Below, one piece after another: positions 10,504 through 21,360 of a stretch of 64,000 nucleotides of DNA. The stretch spans positions 496,001-560,000 of the forward strand of contig WFMF01000017.1 in assembly GCA_011033025.1 (NCBI GenBank), written 5' to 3'. The notes under the pieces were generated by a model. It was not told where the DNA came from and searched no databases. It was given only the letters and a program-made list of their open reading frames with translations. The position numbers were made by a program, and so were the translations under genes. The stretch is from Beroe forskalii. Taxonomy: Eukaryota > Ctenophora > Nuda > Beroida > Beroidae. How positions within the stretch are numbered: the first letter of the stretch is position 1; every line of letters begins with the position of its first letter.

Positions 10504-12369
10504 TCACTCATCAAAATCTTTGCAGTAGTCCATAAGAGAGACAAGCAGGGCTGTGAAAGTGATTCTATCATCAGGGGCATCTGTCCAACACTTTGTAATG
10601 AGATCCCATATGACTTCTGGGCACATCTGAGGTCTCTCAAGTCTTTCTCCCTTACAAATCCGAACCATTAATTCTTGGTTACTAAGGTGTGCATAGGGTT
10701 GGGCTCCAAATGAAAATATCTCCCAGCACAGCACTCCAAATCCCCATACATCACTGCTTGATGTATATTTTCCATAAGTGAGGGCTTCTGGGGACATCCA
10801 TTTGACTGGTACCATCCCACCAGCCTTCTTATAATAGTTTTTAGCACTATCTGATGTGTCTCGTGATAACCCAAAGTCAGCTAATTTTACCAAGTTATTT
10901 GCACCAACTAAGCAATTCCGAGCACTTACATCCCTGTGAACCAAGCTCACTGAAGATAGATAATCTAGGGCATCACATGGTTGCTGGCACATTCGAGCTA
11001 ATACTGGAACTGAAATTCCACCAAGAGGGTCCTTTTTTGATGGAGCAAAGTTAGTGAGGTAAGTGTTTAGCTGACCATGCTCCATAAGCTCTGTTATTAT
11101 GAAGAAAGGAAGATCAGTTGTGCAGATCCCAAGTAGACTCACAATGTGAGCATGGTGTATTTTTGCCATCATGTCAATCTCTTTCTCAAAGTCAAGTAAT
11201 GCTTCTACCTCCAGACTTTGTTCTTTGATGGTCTTGATTGCAACCTTTTCTATGATTCCTTGTTCATTTGGCATTGTTCCAATGTAAACAGCACCAAAAT
11301 TACCAAGACCTATCTGCTCTTTTATAATAAGTGACTGCTTGTTCCGAATCCAAGGCCTGTGTTTAATGGCAATTCTCTCCATGATACGATTTATGGTTTC
11401 CACTTTGCCTATCAAAGGGTCATCACTCCCTTGATTCATGCTGTAGGAGTTTGTAGAGTGTAAATTCTCTCTAACATCAAGCATCCGCAAGCTCATGTCT
11501 AAAGCCTCCTGCAACCTTTTACGTCTCACACATACTATGATTGCAGCTATAAAGCATATAATAGCAACTGTAGGCACAAACCCACTTACATATTTAATCC
11601 ATTCTTTATTAATTGGAATAACAATTATTTCAATTCTATCAGATTCATGTTGATAAGAGTGGTAAGTATTACGTGTAGTTGAGCAGTAATAAGTGTAGTG
11701 GGTTTCTTTCTCAACATCTTCTGAAGTGTTAACCATGAGAATGGAAGAAAGAGAATCGCCCTTTGGTGGATATATTCTGCAGAGAACACGCTCTGTTGAG
11801 TCACAATCGATACGTGAACTATCTTCTTCATTGACAGAAACATAGAAGTCCATTTTATCCTTACCACGCTCATTCTCTACAGTGCAGTTAAGCTCATAGC
11901 TCTGCCCAGCAATAGCTTTTTTAAGAGATGCAGCCAGGTTCACATGAAAAAGTTCATCTATACTTATGGTCTTTGAATTTGATGTAATTGTTAATGTGTC
12001 GGCTTGTGCTGTGCAGGAGAATTTCTGTTTATTATGAGACTCATAGTCCAGTATGATAGTAAAGATCTTATATTCATCATCCATTGTACCACTAGTGTTT
12101 GTAACTGATCCATTTATGGCAAGAACGGTGGTGTTAAGCACCGACTGAAGTTGAGTCTGGCAACCATCAACTAAATTTTTGTCGATGGAACATCTGATGT
12201 TTATTTCTTCTCCTTCGTCATCTATTCGTGTTTCAGGGTCAAGGTCCAATATGAATCCTTCAAACGGGGTATCACTAGCTAAACTACATTCAGCTGCAAT
12301 ATCTGCACTATTAGTTGCCGTGCATTTTTGTAAGAATAGTAAATCCAGAACAGGAAATATCCACCACAT
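10504..12369 (-). CDS. Receptor tyrosine kinase 1 (two Ig-like domains, intronless)
   Basis: A single uninterrupted frame of 621 residues from the ATG at 12369; an upstream GTG in frame is ignored because the ATG starts a hydrophobic signal peptide (MWWIFPVLDLLFL). Two Ig-like regions follow (about 25-150 and 150-255; Cys pairs in INIRCS/FSCTA and ELNCTV/YYCST) with several N-glycosylation sites. Then come one membrane segment (about 259-281), a basic stop-transfer VRRKR, and a kinase domain (about 345-610). Catalytic features are intact: GLGNFG loop near 351, VAIK, HRDVSARN near 475, DFG near 496 and a twin-Tyr activation loop NYYKK. It should phosphorylate Tyr on itself and partners after ligand binding; the ligand is unknown. 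The C-terminal tail is very short. It is paralogous to RTK2 at 14888-17074. Confidence 0.93.
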   Translation of the reverse strand: MWWIFPVLDLLFLQKCTATNSADIAAECSLASDTPFEGFILDLDPETRIDDEGEEINIRCSIDKNLVDGCQTQLQSVLNTTVLAINGSVTNTSGTMDDEYKIFTIILDYESHNKQKFSCTAQADTLTITSNSKTISIDELFHVNLAASLKKAIAGQSYELNCTVENERGKDKMDFYVSVNEEDSSRIDCDSTERVLCRIYPPKGDSLSSILMVNTSEDVEKETHYTYYCSTTRNTYHSYQHESDRIEIIVIPINKEWIKYVSGFVPTVAIICFIAAIIVCVRRKRLQEALDMSLRMLDVRENLHSTNSYSMNQGSDDPLIGKVETINRIMERIAIKHRPWIRNKQSLIIKEQIGLGNFGAVYIGTMPNEQGIIEKVAIKTIKEQSLEVEALLDFEKEIDMMAKIHHAHIVSLLGICTTDLPFFIITELMEHGQLNTYLTNFAPSKKDPLGGISVPVLARMCQQPCDALDYLSSVSLVHRDVSARNCLVGANNLVKLADFGLSRDTSDSAKNYYKKAGGMVPVKWMSPEALTYGKYTSSSDVWGFGVLCWEIFSFGAQPYAHLSNQELMVRICKGERLERPQMCPEVIWDLITKCWTDAPDDRITFTALLVSLMDYCKDFDE

Positions 12370-12381
12370 GAACCTTCTCAC

Positions 12382-13682
12382 AAAACCCTTATTAGAGAAA
12401 TAGACTACAGAAACTCAGCAGATGTAACTTATGCTAATAAAAGCGATAGAAAACTGGGAAAATAAGTCGCTCTGAGTGTATTTCTTAGGGTAGCCTGTGA
12501 ACTCTACTCATTGGTAGTATTTGACGTCAATGTAAAATGTAACCCAAAACCTGCAAGGCATATAAGCTGAAGCTGGTAGTAAGGTCGTAGAAATATCTGC
12601 GCTCTTATAAGTCTATGAAGCTTTATGAAGTGACAAATTTCCGCTACAATTGAAGTACTGAATATCAAATTTAATGGATACTCTATGAACGTATCTGAGA
12701 AGACAGTATCTTCTCTAGTTCTCGGTGCATAGAAGTCACAGAGTAGGTCGAAATCGTAGATCTAGTAGATAAGGACTATCTTCAACTCGAATAGTAGATA
12801 ATCGACTGTCCATATATAGATTGCAGTATTGCCTATACTAGCAGCTATTGCTCTGTTAGCTTGGTTGTTCGTTACAACAATTCATTACAAGACTATACGA
12901 TAAGAATAAAGAATTGAATGAAATTGAAATTGAAATTTCGCAAAATTATCACAAAAATAATCAGAAAAACATAACTTATGACTCATTGGTCTAATTAATT
13001 ATAGACACTATATTAATTGTGGACACTAAAATGTATTGAGTACAGGCTATTATAACTTTCAATAGCAGGATTCGTTGATATCAATTATCAAGTTTTCACA
13101 AAAAACACTTGCTTTGATAATTGATAATAGTTATTTTAATATAATTGAGTGGAAATTATCTATTTAGTCTGACGCTAACGGCTTTACACCGGAGGGTGAT
13201 ATATGTGTTCTTCTCTAAGTTCTATGTATATCATTATAGGAATTCTATAATAATTAAATTCATCATTAATAATAATATTATATGATTTCTTGTTAATATA
13301 TGATCAAAACATTAGAAGTAAAAATAACTTAGGTATGTTTCAAGTATTCTTGACAACTTCCATCGATGTCAAAAAAGAGAATAATGAATATTAATACTTG
13401 AATTAATAGTACCTATTGATAGATGAAACGTTTTACTTCTGCACTATTAGGTATAGGTTAAGCTATTTGATCAGACGTAAAATGAAATATAGTCAAAGAC
13501 TCTACAATCAAATTATTAATTATGATTAGGTCACTACAAAACAAATTAAGTACCTACTGAATAACTGCATGTTTATTTCTAATTTTGCACAATTAGTACA
13601 ACGCCTACTTAATATTCTCCTAATCAGTTCATTGATTCTCAAACGTCTGCTATCTTACTATTCTCAGACTCAACAACTTTCA
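12382..13682. other. Intergenic between RTK1 and the DM9 gene terminus
   Basis: AT-rich with short frames only. It should contain the RTK1 promoter (minus strand) and the 3' untranslated region of the DM9 gene. I see no repeat family or RNA gene. Confidence 0.5.
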
Positions 13683-16600
13683 TTAAACCACCTGAACATG
13701 GAACTTTGTGGATCCTTTGCCACCAACTCCCAGTTTGCTGTGTCCGGTCTTCTTCTTAATTGCAATGTATCGTCCCAGGTGAGTCTGAGACTCGAAAGAC
13801 ACACTCTGGTCCTGGTTCAGGTGGAGGAGGAACCCGGCGTCTGGGTCATTGAACATGTGACTCTGCGAAATGGGGAAGTTGGTCAACATCTAAAAGGTAT
13901 CAAATTTATTATATAAAGCAAAAGCCAAAATTAGTGATTCATCAAATTATTGTTCGTATGGTGGGTCAAATTTTGAATTCTCTTTTCAATCCCTGCTTAC
14001 TGTCACATTTTGAGTTCTCGTATCAATCCCTACTTCTCTACTTACTGATGTCAATTAAAAATATATTTGAAATTTGAACAGGCTGCGGAGGAATGCCGAC
14101 TCTGTTAAGGCCTACCATTGGAACACTTTCGGAGTTCCATCATACCCTATCATACTCTCAGGCATACGTCAGAACAAGGGAGTAAGGGATTAAGCTGATG
14201 ATAATGCCCTCAAATTTGCTCCGAAGGTACGTCAATAGTATGCCTTAGCTACACTCTACAATTATGTCGGTAACTTTTAGATATTCCCTAAGGGTAACAC
14301 CAATTAAGCAAGCATAAGAATTTATAAAATTGATAAAAATCAACCACTACAATTCTGACAAATTTTTCAGAGAATTGGTCCTTGCTCAAATCAATTGCAT
14401 GTATTTAATGATTTGGGCTGAAAAAGAAAAAAATATAAAAATTGCATCTTTAAAGTCGTAATATTCCAATAATTTCCAAAATTTTGAATTTCACGCATTC
14501 CAACTTCAGCATTGCAATCAAATTTAAGTGATTCTTAATAAATTCATTATTCCTTTACTTGGAAAAACCGCAGCATTTTGCTAGGTTCCTCCCAATGTCA
14601 ATTTCATGAAGTATATAAAAATTAAAAATTACTAATATAAAGTTAAAATAAGGATTTTAACACTTAAATGTCTCTGGCTAAATAACACCTGAATCATACA
14701 ATTTCTGTCATTGGCCGTACGGCTGTTTGAATAGAAGTAAAACCTTCAAAAGTTAATCATGAGCTATCCGTCACTTTTCATATCATATTAGAAACAACGG
14801 ATGTGAAGTTCTTATCAAATTAAAAGGTCTAATCATTCTGTTGATCGTTTAAGAGGTCAATCAAAAATTTTTATAATTAACTGCAGCTCAATCATTTTCT
14901 GAAGAGTCATTGGAGAATTCCACGAAGGAGGTAAGGAGTGCTGTGAAAGTGATCCTATCATCAGGGGCATCCGTCCAACACTTTGTAATAAGATCCCAGA
15001 GGACTTCTGGGCACATCTGAGGTCTCTCAAGTCTTTCTCCCTTAGAAACCCCTGCTATAACCTCCTGGTTACTGAGGTGTGCATAGGGTTGTGCACCAAG
15101 TGAGAATATCTCCCAGCACAGCACTCCAAATCCCCATACATCACTGCTTGATGTATATTTGCCATAAGTGAGGGCTTCCGGGGACATCCATTTGACGGGT
15201 ACCATCCCTCCTTCTTTCTTATAATAATTCTTAGCGCTATCTGATGTGTCTCGAGAAAGCCCAAAGTCAGCTAGTTTCACTGTGTTTTCAGTACCGACTA
15301 AACAATTCCGGGCACTAACGTCTCTGTGGATGAGATTATTTGAGGCTAGATAATGCAGGGCCTTTAGTGGTTGCTGACACATCCAAGCAAGTTCAGGTAC
15401 AGACAGTTCATCTGCAGAATCAGATGAAGCAAACTTGGCAAGGTATTTGTCTAGTTGCCCATTGACCATCAACTCAGTGACTATGCAAACCAAGGGTGAA
15501 TCTGTACAGATTCCAATTAAACGCACAATGTTATCATGCTGACTGGAGGCCATCATGTCAATTTCTTTTTCGAAATCAAGCAGTGCTCCTGCGCCCATCC
15601 TTTGTTCTTTGATAGTCTTTATTGCCACATTTAGTAAGGAGCCCTCGTTGTTTAGCGTTGTCCCCGAAAACACGGTACCAAAGTTTCCCTCCCCAATCTT
15701 CTCATTTACTGTCACCGATTCCTTGTCGATCTTCCACCGTGGGTGCTTCTCCGAAATCCTCTCCAAGACTTCACCAGCAACACTGCTTGAACTCAGGAGG
15801 GCATCCCTTTCTTCATATGGGTTTGAACACATAGGCTCCACAAAATTGACCCTGTTCACACCAGCAATGCTGGAGCTTATGTTGATATGAGACTGCAATT
15901 TCCTCCTTCTTAACTCCATGAAGACCACTACCAGGATGACACCACACAGGAGAGCTGGCCCTGCTATGCTAACGACCGTCAGCCATGTCTTGTTTTCAGG
16001 CACGACATCCACCACGACAGTTGGACTATGCGGGGCAGTGTGCGTGGCATACGCACGTGTTGAGCATTCAAACTCGTACTTGCTATTGTCTGCCGAAGTC
16101 TGGAATGTAACGATGGATGAGAAGGGACCTTGAGTTCTCCTTTCCGTGCAAGAATTGCCTAAATTGCACTCCAAAGCCGTCCGTCCCTGGCTGTTGTCAA
16201 CTGAGATGTACCACGTGAGCAGCTCGAGACCTTCCTCATTATCAGCGGTGCAGTTCAGCTTTATTGTCTGTCCAGCTGTGACCTTGGCTTGTGAGGCAGA
16301 CAATATGAGAGCATGGTATTCGGAAATGTCTGGGATCTTCTCAGAATTGGATGTGTAGTTCACTGCAGGTCTTTTAACCACGCACCCAAACTGGGCATTG
16401 TGGTGAGACTCATAGTGAGCAACGAAAACAAATTTCTTCTTTCCTCCTTCAATCTTGCTCACAACGTCAGTTCCTTCTCGTTGGATTTGTCCATTTATCG
16501 TAAGTTGGGATTCCTCGAATATGTTTTCTAGCTTGTTTTCCTTAATACAACGCGATGGAAATTTTTTGTTGTAACTACATTCAAACTCGATATTTTCATG

Positions 16601-19600
16601 CTCATCGATAAAGTCTCTTTGTAAACTGTGGAGATGCCTCAAATTGAAGATTTTGGGGTTTCTTAATTTGGAAATGTTGATACACATCCGATCAGGTTGA
16701 GTGAAAAGTAGTGGAGTTGAGGTACTCAACAGCAGTGGACTTGAGGTGCTGTAAGAGGAAGAAGAAGAGGTGGATGGCTCTGACTTAGCCTTACTTATGT
16801 CCCATGTTCTGTTCATGTCCCTTGTTATGTTCACTGTGGTAACCCAGGAGTTTTCTGTGGTAGGGTTTGCATCAGAGCTACCATGTTTTTCTGGGCTGTG
16901 GTTCGTGTTCTTTGTCATCTCTCTATTTGACGAGTGTGGGTCTTTTGTCACTGCCATGGCTGGCTGGTCTGGTGGTGGCTTTGGGGTTGTCTCTGTGTCG
17001 TTCGATGTTCTTGAGAAGGGGACCAAGGACAATGCAACAATTGCCACAAAAAGTCTCCAAATTACTGCTGCCATGTTTTTCTAGTGAAGTGAAATTTACA
17101 ATTTTACTTCATTAAGTTATTAATTCGAATTTGAGCTACTTATTTGACTTTGAGCTTGTGGGAACCTATAACTCTATAAAAATATAAGATATAACGGCTA
17201 TAAAACCTGCTAAAGCTATAAGTTCAATAGTAATTATTGAATCAATGATGATGTTTCGAAATTACGTAATAAAGTAATAAGAACTCTTTCATTTCAAGGC
17301 AAATCATGTGTTTCAGTGAAAAGTTAAAAGTGTTGTGACACATGGCAATTGGGAGTGTCATATAAAGTAAACTACTGAGAAACAAAGATACCTCATCAAC
17401 TAATCAAGTCATTCTCTGGTAAAACAGCAAAGTAAAGCAATTATGAAATCAGGAGTGTTTCTCACGGACAGTTGAAAATATGAAATATTGTTCGAAAAAT
17501 TTTGTCCTACTCAAATTTAAGTTTACGGCTTCAGTTCCTAAATTTACGTTTAATGAGAGGTTTTCAGGCCCAATTTAACTACAAATTTCACAATTCACTC
17601 ACGAGGCCATAGAACTTCCTGTATTTTCATTTCATGCTATCCATTTTTTCATTACACTATACTGTTCATCTAAATTTCCTTCGTACGATATCATATGTCA
17701 CCCTTAATAATAACTCATGGACTGAGAAAGTTACGGATTTTCTAAGTATATAAACTTATGAAATATATGTTAGGTGAAAGATTCTATGACTGCTTTCATA
17801 ATTATCGGCACTTTGACACTGATGTGAGCTGTAGCTGAGCACTTTATAAATCCAAATATTATAACGATACCTCTTATCAAAGCAGATTAAAATACCGATG
17901 ATTCGAATTTTGAACTTTTAGAATAATTACCCACTCTGGAAGTGGAAACATAAACCCAGGACTTACCGCAGTGCACATGCCCCCTTTGATAGCTAGCCAC
18001 TGTCCGTTCTGGCTCTGGAAGGAGTACCTGCCTGCTCCAACTACATGAACTCTGAATGTGGCTGAAATGAATGTTATTCAGAATATCAGAGATACTGTGT
18101 ACTTTGGAATTTCACGATGGACTTCAAAACGTTTTATTTTGGATTTAAATCGGGACAAAAAATTGATGAGATTCAGTGTGAAATCAGCACTTGATTGATT
18201 CATTATAATGCTGTTCACTTACCAAACTTCCCCATTGCTCCATGACCGGACACAATTCCATCGGCAGCCAACTTCAAGTTCTTGCCGGTCTTACACCGGA
18301 ATCTGACAGTCATTCCCTCAGCTAAACCTTGAGCTGGGGGTCCCGATGGAGGCGGAAAGTAGCCCCCTGGTCCAGGTTGTGGGTAAGGATGAGGTTGTGG
18401 GTAGGGATGGGGATGGGGGTGGGGGTGGGGGTGGGGTGGGGGTGGAAATCTGGGATCACTGGAGGTGTTGGGTTGAATCCTGAAATTAGATGAAATGTTA
18501 CTGTTGTCAAGGAGTAAGCTGTTCAAATTAATTCTGGTGTCAGTGTGAACATAATAAACAATAGTTGATCAGTCATAATGTAAACTTGTGTTGAAATTGT
18601 CATATATTCCAACCTCTCATGACGACTGTAATGTAGGAGAAATCCATGGTTTGGTGCTCCCTCCCTCCCCAACTGTACCAAGCAGTTCTACCGTCAGACT
18701 TGCCCGGAATCTTGCCTGAAGGACAATAGGACATTGAATAGTAAACTTAAAATTGACTGATTTTCAAAAGAAACATATGTTTTGCTGAGGTCTGATTTTG
18801 TCTAATGCTGAAGCCTCTCGTATAATCGCGCTGTAAACATGCTTTGAATTTGACCATTTTAATATTCTTAAGTTGCAAGTTGGACGAATCTACTAAGTCG
18901 TCAAGTTGAGACTGCTTCTAATAACTTACATACCGTGGGCTGTGTGGTGGCACACCACGGCGTACAAAGTCCCCGTGTCCTTCTGATGCCCTGTCACCGC
19001 TCCCCTGGCTGGAGGTACACTGAAACAGAGCACCGTGTAAAGAGATGGTCCCGTTTACTGTCGCCTTTAAACAAATTATAGCTATTCAATTAATGGCTTA
19101 ATCACACAAGTTTTCTCAATTACTAACGAAGGATTTCATCATGATGAACCATGCAGGGTGAATTTGAACCAATCGATCTCAACTCTCAAGTAAAATCTAA
19201 CATTCTAAGACTGAGGAAGAAGAAGGAGCAACATACTGTGATTTCTGGAGTTGGACATGGTGTCCAGCGTGACAGTTAAACCACTGGAACTTCATGCTTC
19301 CAACCTCATGCTCCCTCCCACCGAAGGAATACCACGCTTTTTTGTCCCTGCCCTGCGGAACAGGATTACAGCCACAAACACATTTTTCTCATGATCTCAT
19401 GATCCGGATCGTAACAATGGCATGAAATACAATGTAAGAATGCAATTATTTTAATTTCCAACGATTTTATGATGAACTGCTTACCTTTCCAGGTATTTTG
19501 CCGTGCGGGGTGTCCACTAGAACGGCGTAGTAGTGTCCGGATCCGTCGTTCTGGTGCCCCACTCGGAACTCCTCGTCTGGTCGAGCAATGCTGGGAGTCG

Positions 19601-19610
19601 TGTAATGCAT
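13683..19610 (-). CDS. Two-DM9-repeat, His-Pro linker, beta-trefoil-like protein (7 exons)
   Basis: Exons on the minus strand: 19485-19610, 19237-19352, 18934-19019, 18614-18715, 18223-18479, 17967-18061 and 13683-13889. All borders are GT-AG and phases agree except at exon 5. Exons 1-2 and 3-4 each encode one DM9 (DUF3421) repeat with the pattern Y-A-V, HGKIPGK, AWYS-[FW]-GGREH. Exon 5 encodes a His-Pro/Pro-rich linker. Exons 5-7 give three repeats of about 40 residues (RFRCKTGKNL; YSFQSQNGQWLAIK; VSFESQTHLGRYIAIK) resembling a beta-trefoil of fascin or AbfB type. The total is about 329 residues. The start at 19610 (ACCATG) is tentative, since the frame stays open upstream. Exon 5 is one base too short for both neighbours: a C seems missing in a CCCCCA tract near 18432-18437. 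The last intron holds RTK2. DM9 proteins are lectin-like in some molluscs; function here is inferred. Confidence 0.78.
14888..17074 (-). CDS. Receptor tyrosine kinase 2 (mucin-like stalk, two Ig-like domains, intronless)
   Basis: One frame of 728 residues from ATG at 17074 to TGA at 14888. A signal peptide (MAAVIWRLFVAIVALSLVP) is followed by a Ser/Thr/Pro-rich stretch to about residue 130 (a likely O-glycosylated stalk absent from RTK1). Two Ig-like regions follow (about 150-355; Cys in IEFECS/FGCVV and KLNCTA/FECST), then a membrane segment (about 362-386) with RRRK stop-transfer and a kinase domain (about 455-720). Catalytic motifs are complete: GEGNFG near 460, VAIK, HRDVSARN near 580, DFG near 603 and NYYKK. 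The kinase C-lobe is nearly identical to RTK1, also at DNA level, whereas the ectodomains share only scattered residues. The whole gene lies in the last intron (13890-17966) of the DM9 gene on the same strand. Confidence 0.93.
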   Translation of the reverse strand: MAAVIWRLFVAIVALSLVPFSRTSNDTETTPKPPPDQPAMAVTKDPHSSNREMTKNTNHSPEKHGSSDANPTTENSWVTTVNITRDMNRTWDISKAKSEPSTSSSSSYSTSSPLLLSTSTPLLFTQPDRMCINISKLRNPKIFNLRHLHSLQRDFIDEHENIEFECSYNKKFPSRCIKENKLENIFEESQLTINGQIQREGTDVVSKIEGGKKKFVFVAHYESHHNAQFGCVVKRPAVNYTSNSEKIPDISEYHALILSASQAKVTAGQTIKLNCTADNEEGLELLTWYISVDNSQGRTALECNLGNSCTERRTQGPFSSIVTFQTSADNSKYEFECSTRAYATHTAPHSPTVVVDVVPENKTWLTVVSIAGPALLCGVILVVVFMELRRRKLQSHINISSSIAGVNRVNFVEPMCSNPYEERDALLSSSSVAGEVLERISEKHPRWKIDKESVTVNEKIGEGNFGTVFSGTTLNNEGSLLNVAIKTIKEQRMGAGALLDFEKEIDMMASSQHDNIVRLIGICTDSPLVCIVTELMVNGQLDKYLAKFASSDSADELSVPELAWMCQQPLKALHYLASNNLIHRDVSARNCLVGTENTVKLADFGLSRDTSDSAKNYYKKEGGMVPVKWMSPEALTYGKYTSSSDVWGFGVLCWEIFSLGAQPYAHLSNQEVIAGVSKGERLERPQMCPEVLWDLITKCWTDAPDDRITFTALLTSFVEFSNDSSEND
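17075..17966 (-). other. Intron sequence upstream of RTK2
   Basis: Lies between the RTK2 start codon and exon 6 of the DM9 gene; it would hold the RTK2 promoter. AT-rich, with no frame or repeat that I can support. The other side of RTK2 within the intron (13890-14887) is likewise featureless. Confidence 0.5.
18410..18450 (-). repeat. CCCCCA hexanucleotide tract encoding His-Pro repeats
   Basis: On the minus strand four units of a six-base CCCCCA-type repeat encode alternating His and Pro. One unit has four C instead of five. This unit shifts the reading frame of exon 5 of the DM9 gene. Confidence 0.85.
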
Positions 19611-21175
19611 GGTATACGAGCTGGCTTTGGTAGGAGTGGTTAGTGTGTCAGTAAAAACATTTTGGATTTGATTTAAATGACTTAAATGTAAATCAAATCC
19701 TTAAAAATTAATTAAAAGTTGGTATTTATTTGTCGATTTCTAAGCTATATAATATAAGTATATACAGATATACCATCAGACGAATGGAGGATGAAATTAA
19801 AAATGAACTTTTCATCGCACACTCGAACTTCATTCAGTTATTTGAAGTCATCAGTATTGTTTAAATGATCAATGACCAGTCGCGGGTCAAGAGTCGTGCA
19901 GTGTCAACTTACTAGCTTCAAATTACAGTGCTGCATTTTAGGCAGGCTCGGTACGTTTCTAGGTTTGGAACGATTCCGTTATTTGCGATTTGTATTAAAA
20001 ATCGAAATAAACCGAGCCACGCAATCAGACCGAACCTAGAACCGTATCAAATCTGACATGATGAAGTTTCAGCACTGTTAGAACAAGTTTACTTCCCTAT
20101 CAGCTTATCAGTGCTGCATACACTGTACAACTTAACGGTACACAGGTTCATCAAACCAACATAAAAACAAACCACTGAGAAATGATTCGTACCATTTCAG
20201 TAGCTGGCGGTGGTAAAGTTGATTAAATCATACCCTATCACCTCATGACCTCATACACACGGAGTAAAGAATATAACGTGATTCCGTATTTGGTTACCAA
20301 AAAACCAACGCTCTGTCTCTCTTATCAGTATTGTACCCCAACTTCAACTTCACAAATATTACACCCATTACATCAGTCTAGTGACGTCTATAGAACTTCT
20401 GATGAAATCAACTAGAAGCTGTGAAAGGGAAAGTCACTTTTCGACTCATCTACAATTTATGTTTGTAATGATCTCGAAGTAAAGCAAGGATATAAGACAA
20501 GGAAGCACTTTCATTTTTATTTCGCCTCTTCTACGGAATTGAAAAATACGGAAAAAGATAAGCAATCAAAACATTTTTCCGTGGAAACTTGACCCCAACC
20601 TCGTGGTTGAGTAGATAACTGAAAAGAAAGAAGAGCTCAGAAATAACCAATGAAAGATTGACTTCTCACGCGAGGAATAGGAAGTTCATCACATGAGTCA
20701 GTTTTTTTTATAATCCGTTGATAATCGACGGATTATAAAATATCTGATTATTTTAGCTTCTGTCTCTGATTATGAAGATATCTCAACCCTCTTAAATCAA
20801 TTAATAATAATAAGTTAAATTTACCAGTTAAATATATATGTTCTTTTCTGCTGGTGAAATTTGATAAGTTAGCAAATTAAAGCGACTAAAAAGTGTGATT
20901 AATTATTATAAATTGAAGCAACTTCAATCATCAATGAAATGAAAGGGCAAGGATACAGAAATGTTTCCCTTCCTTGTACACACTGTATAATAACAACACC
21001 TCCTCGTGACTTTATAATATACCACTGACCCTTGCGCCATGAGCACCTGCCTCATAATGCTATGTACTGTCTATCCTGTGTACAATGTTACCAGATGTTC
21101 ATTGTTTACGATGCGTAAATACGCGGTGTAATTATGTAACTTTTAAAAACTATATAAGAAAGTATGCAAATATTG
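19611..21175. other. Intergenic upstream of the DM9 gene
   Basis: AT-rich. An imperfect inverted repeat near 19945-20050 (TTCTAGGTTTGG versus CCGAACCTAGAA) and a hairpin at about 20710-20740 (TATAATCCGTTGATAATCGA plus its complement) are visible. No gene is recognised. Confidence 0.45.
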
Positions 21176-21360
21176 CAGATGCGCACCTTGCAACCGGCGC
21201 CGATAAAGCGCTGATCAGCACCGATCAGCGCTGATCAGCGCTGATTAGCGTTGTCGCTGAGCAGCCGCGATCGATCGCCGATCAGCGCTGATCAGCGCTT
21301 CTCGGTGGTGGATCGGGGCTGATCAGCTCTGATCGGCGCCGATTGCAAGGTGCGCATCTG
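21176..21360. mobile_element. 185-bp palindromic MITE built of GCTGATCAGC units
   Basis: The termini are inverted copies of CAGATGCGCACCTTGCAA followed by CGGCGCCGAT. Between them the sequence is a run of overlapping palindromes (GCGCTGATCAGCGCTGATC), so the whole element can fold into one long hairpin. It is much more GC-rich than its flanks. No matching target-site duplication is evident, so the superfamily is uncertain; the CAG...CTG ends would suit hAT. Confidence 0.75.
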
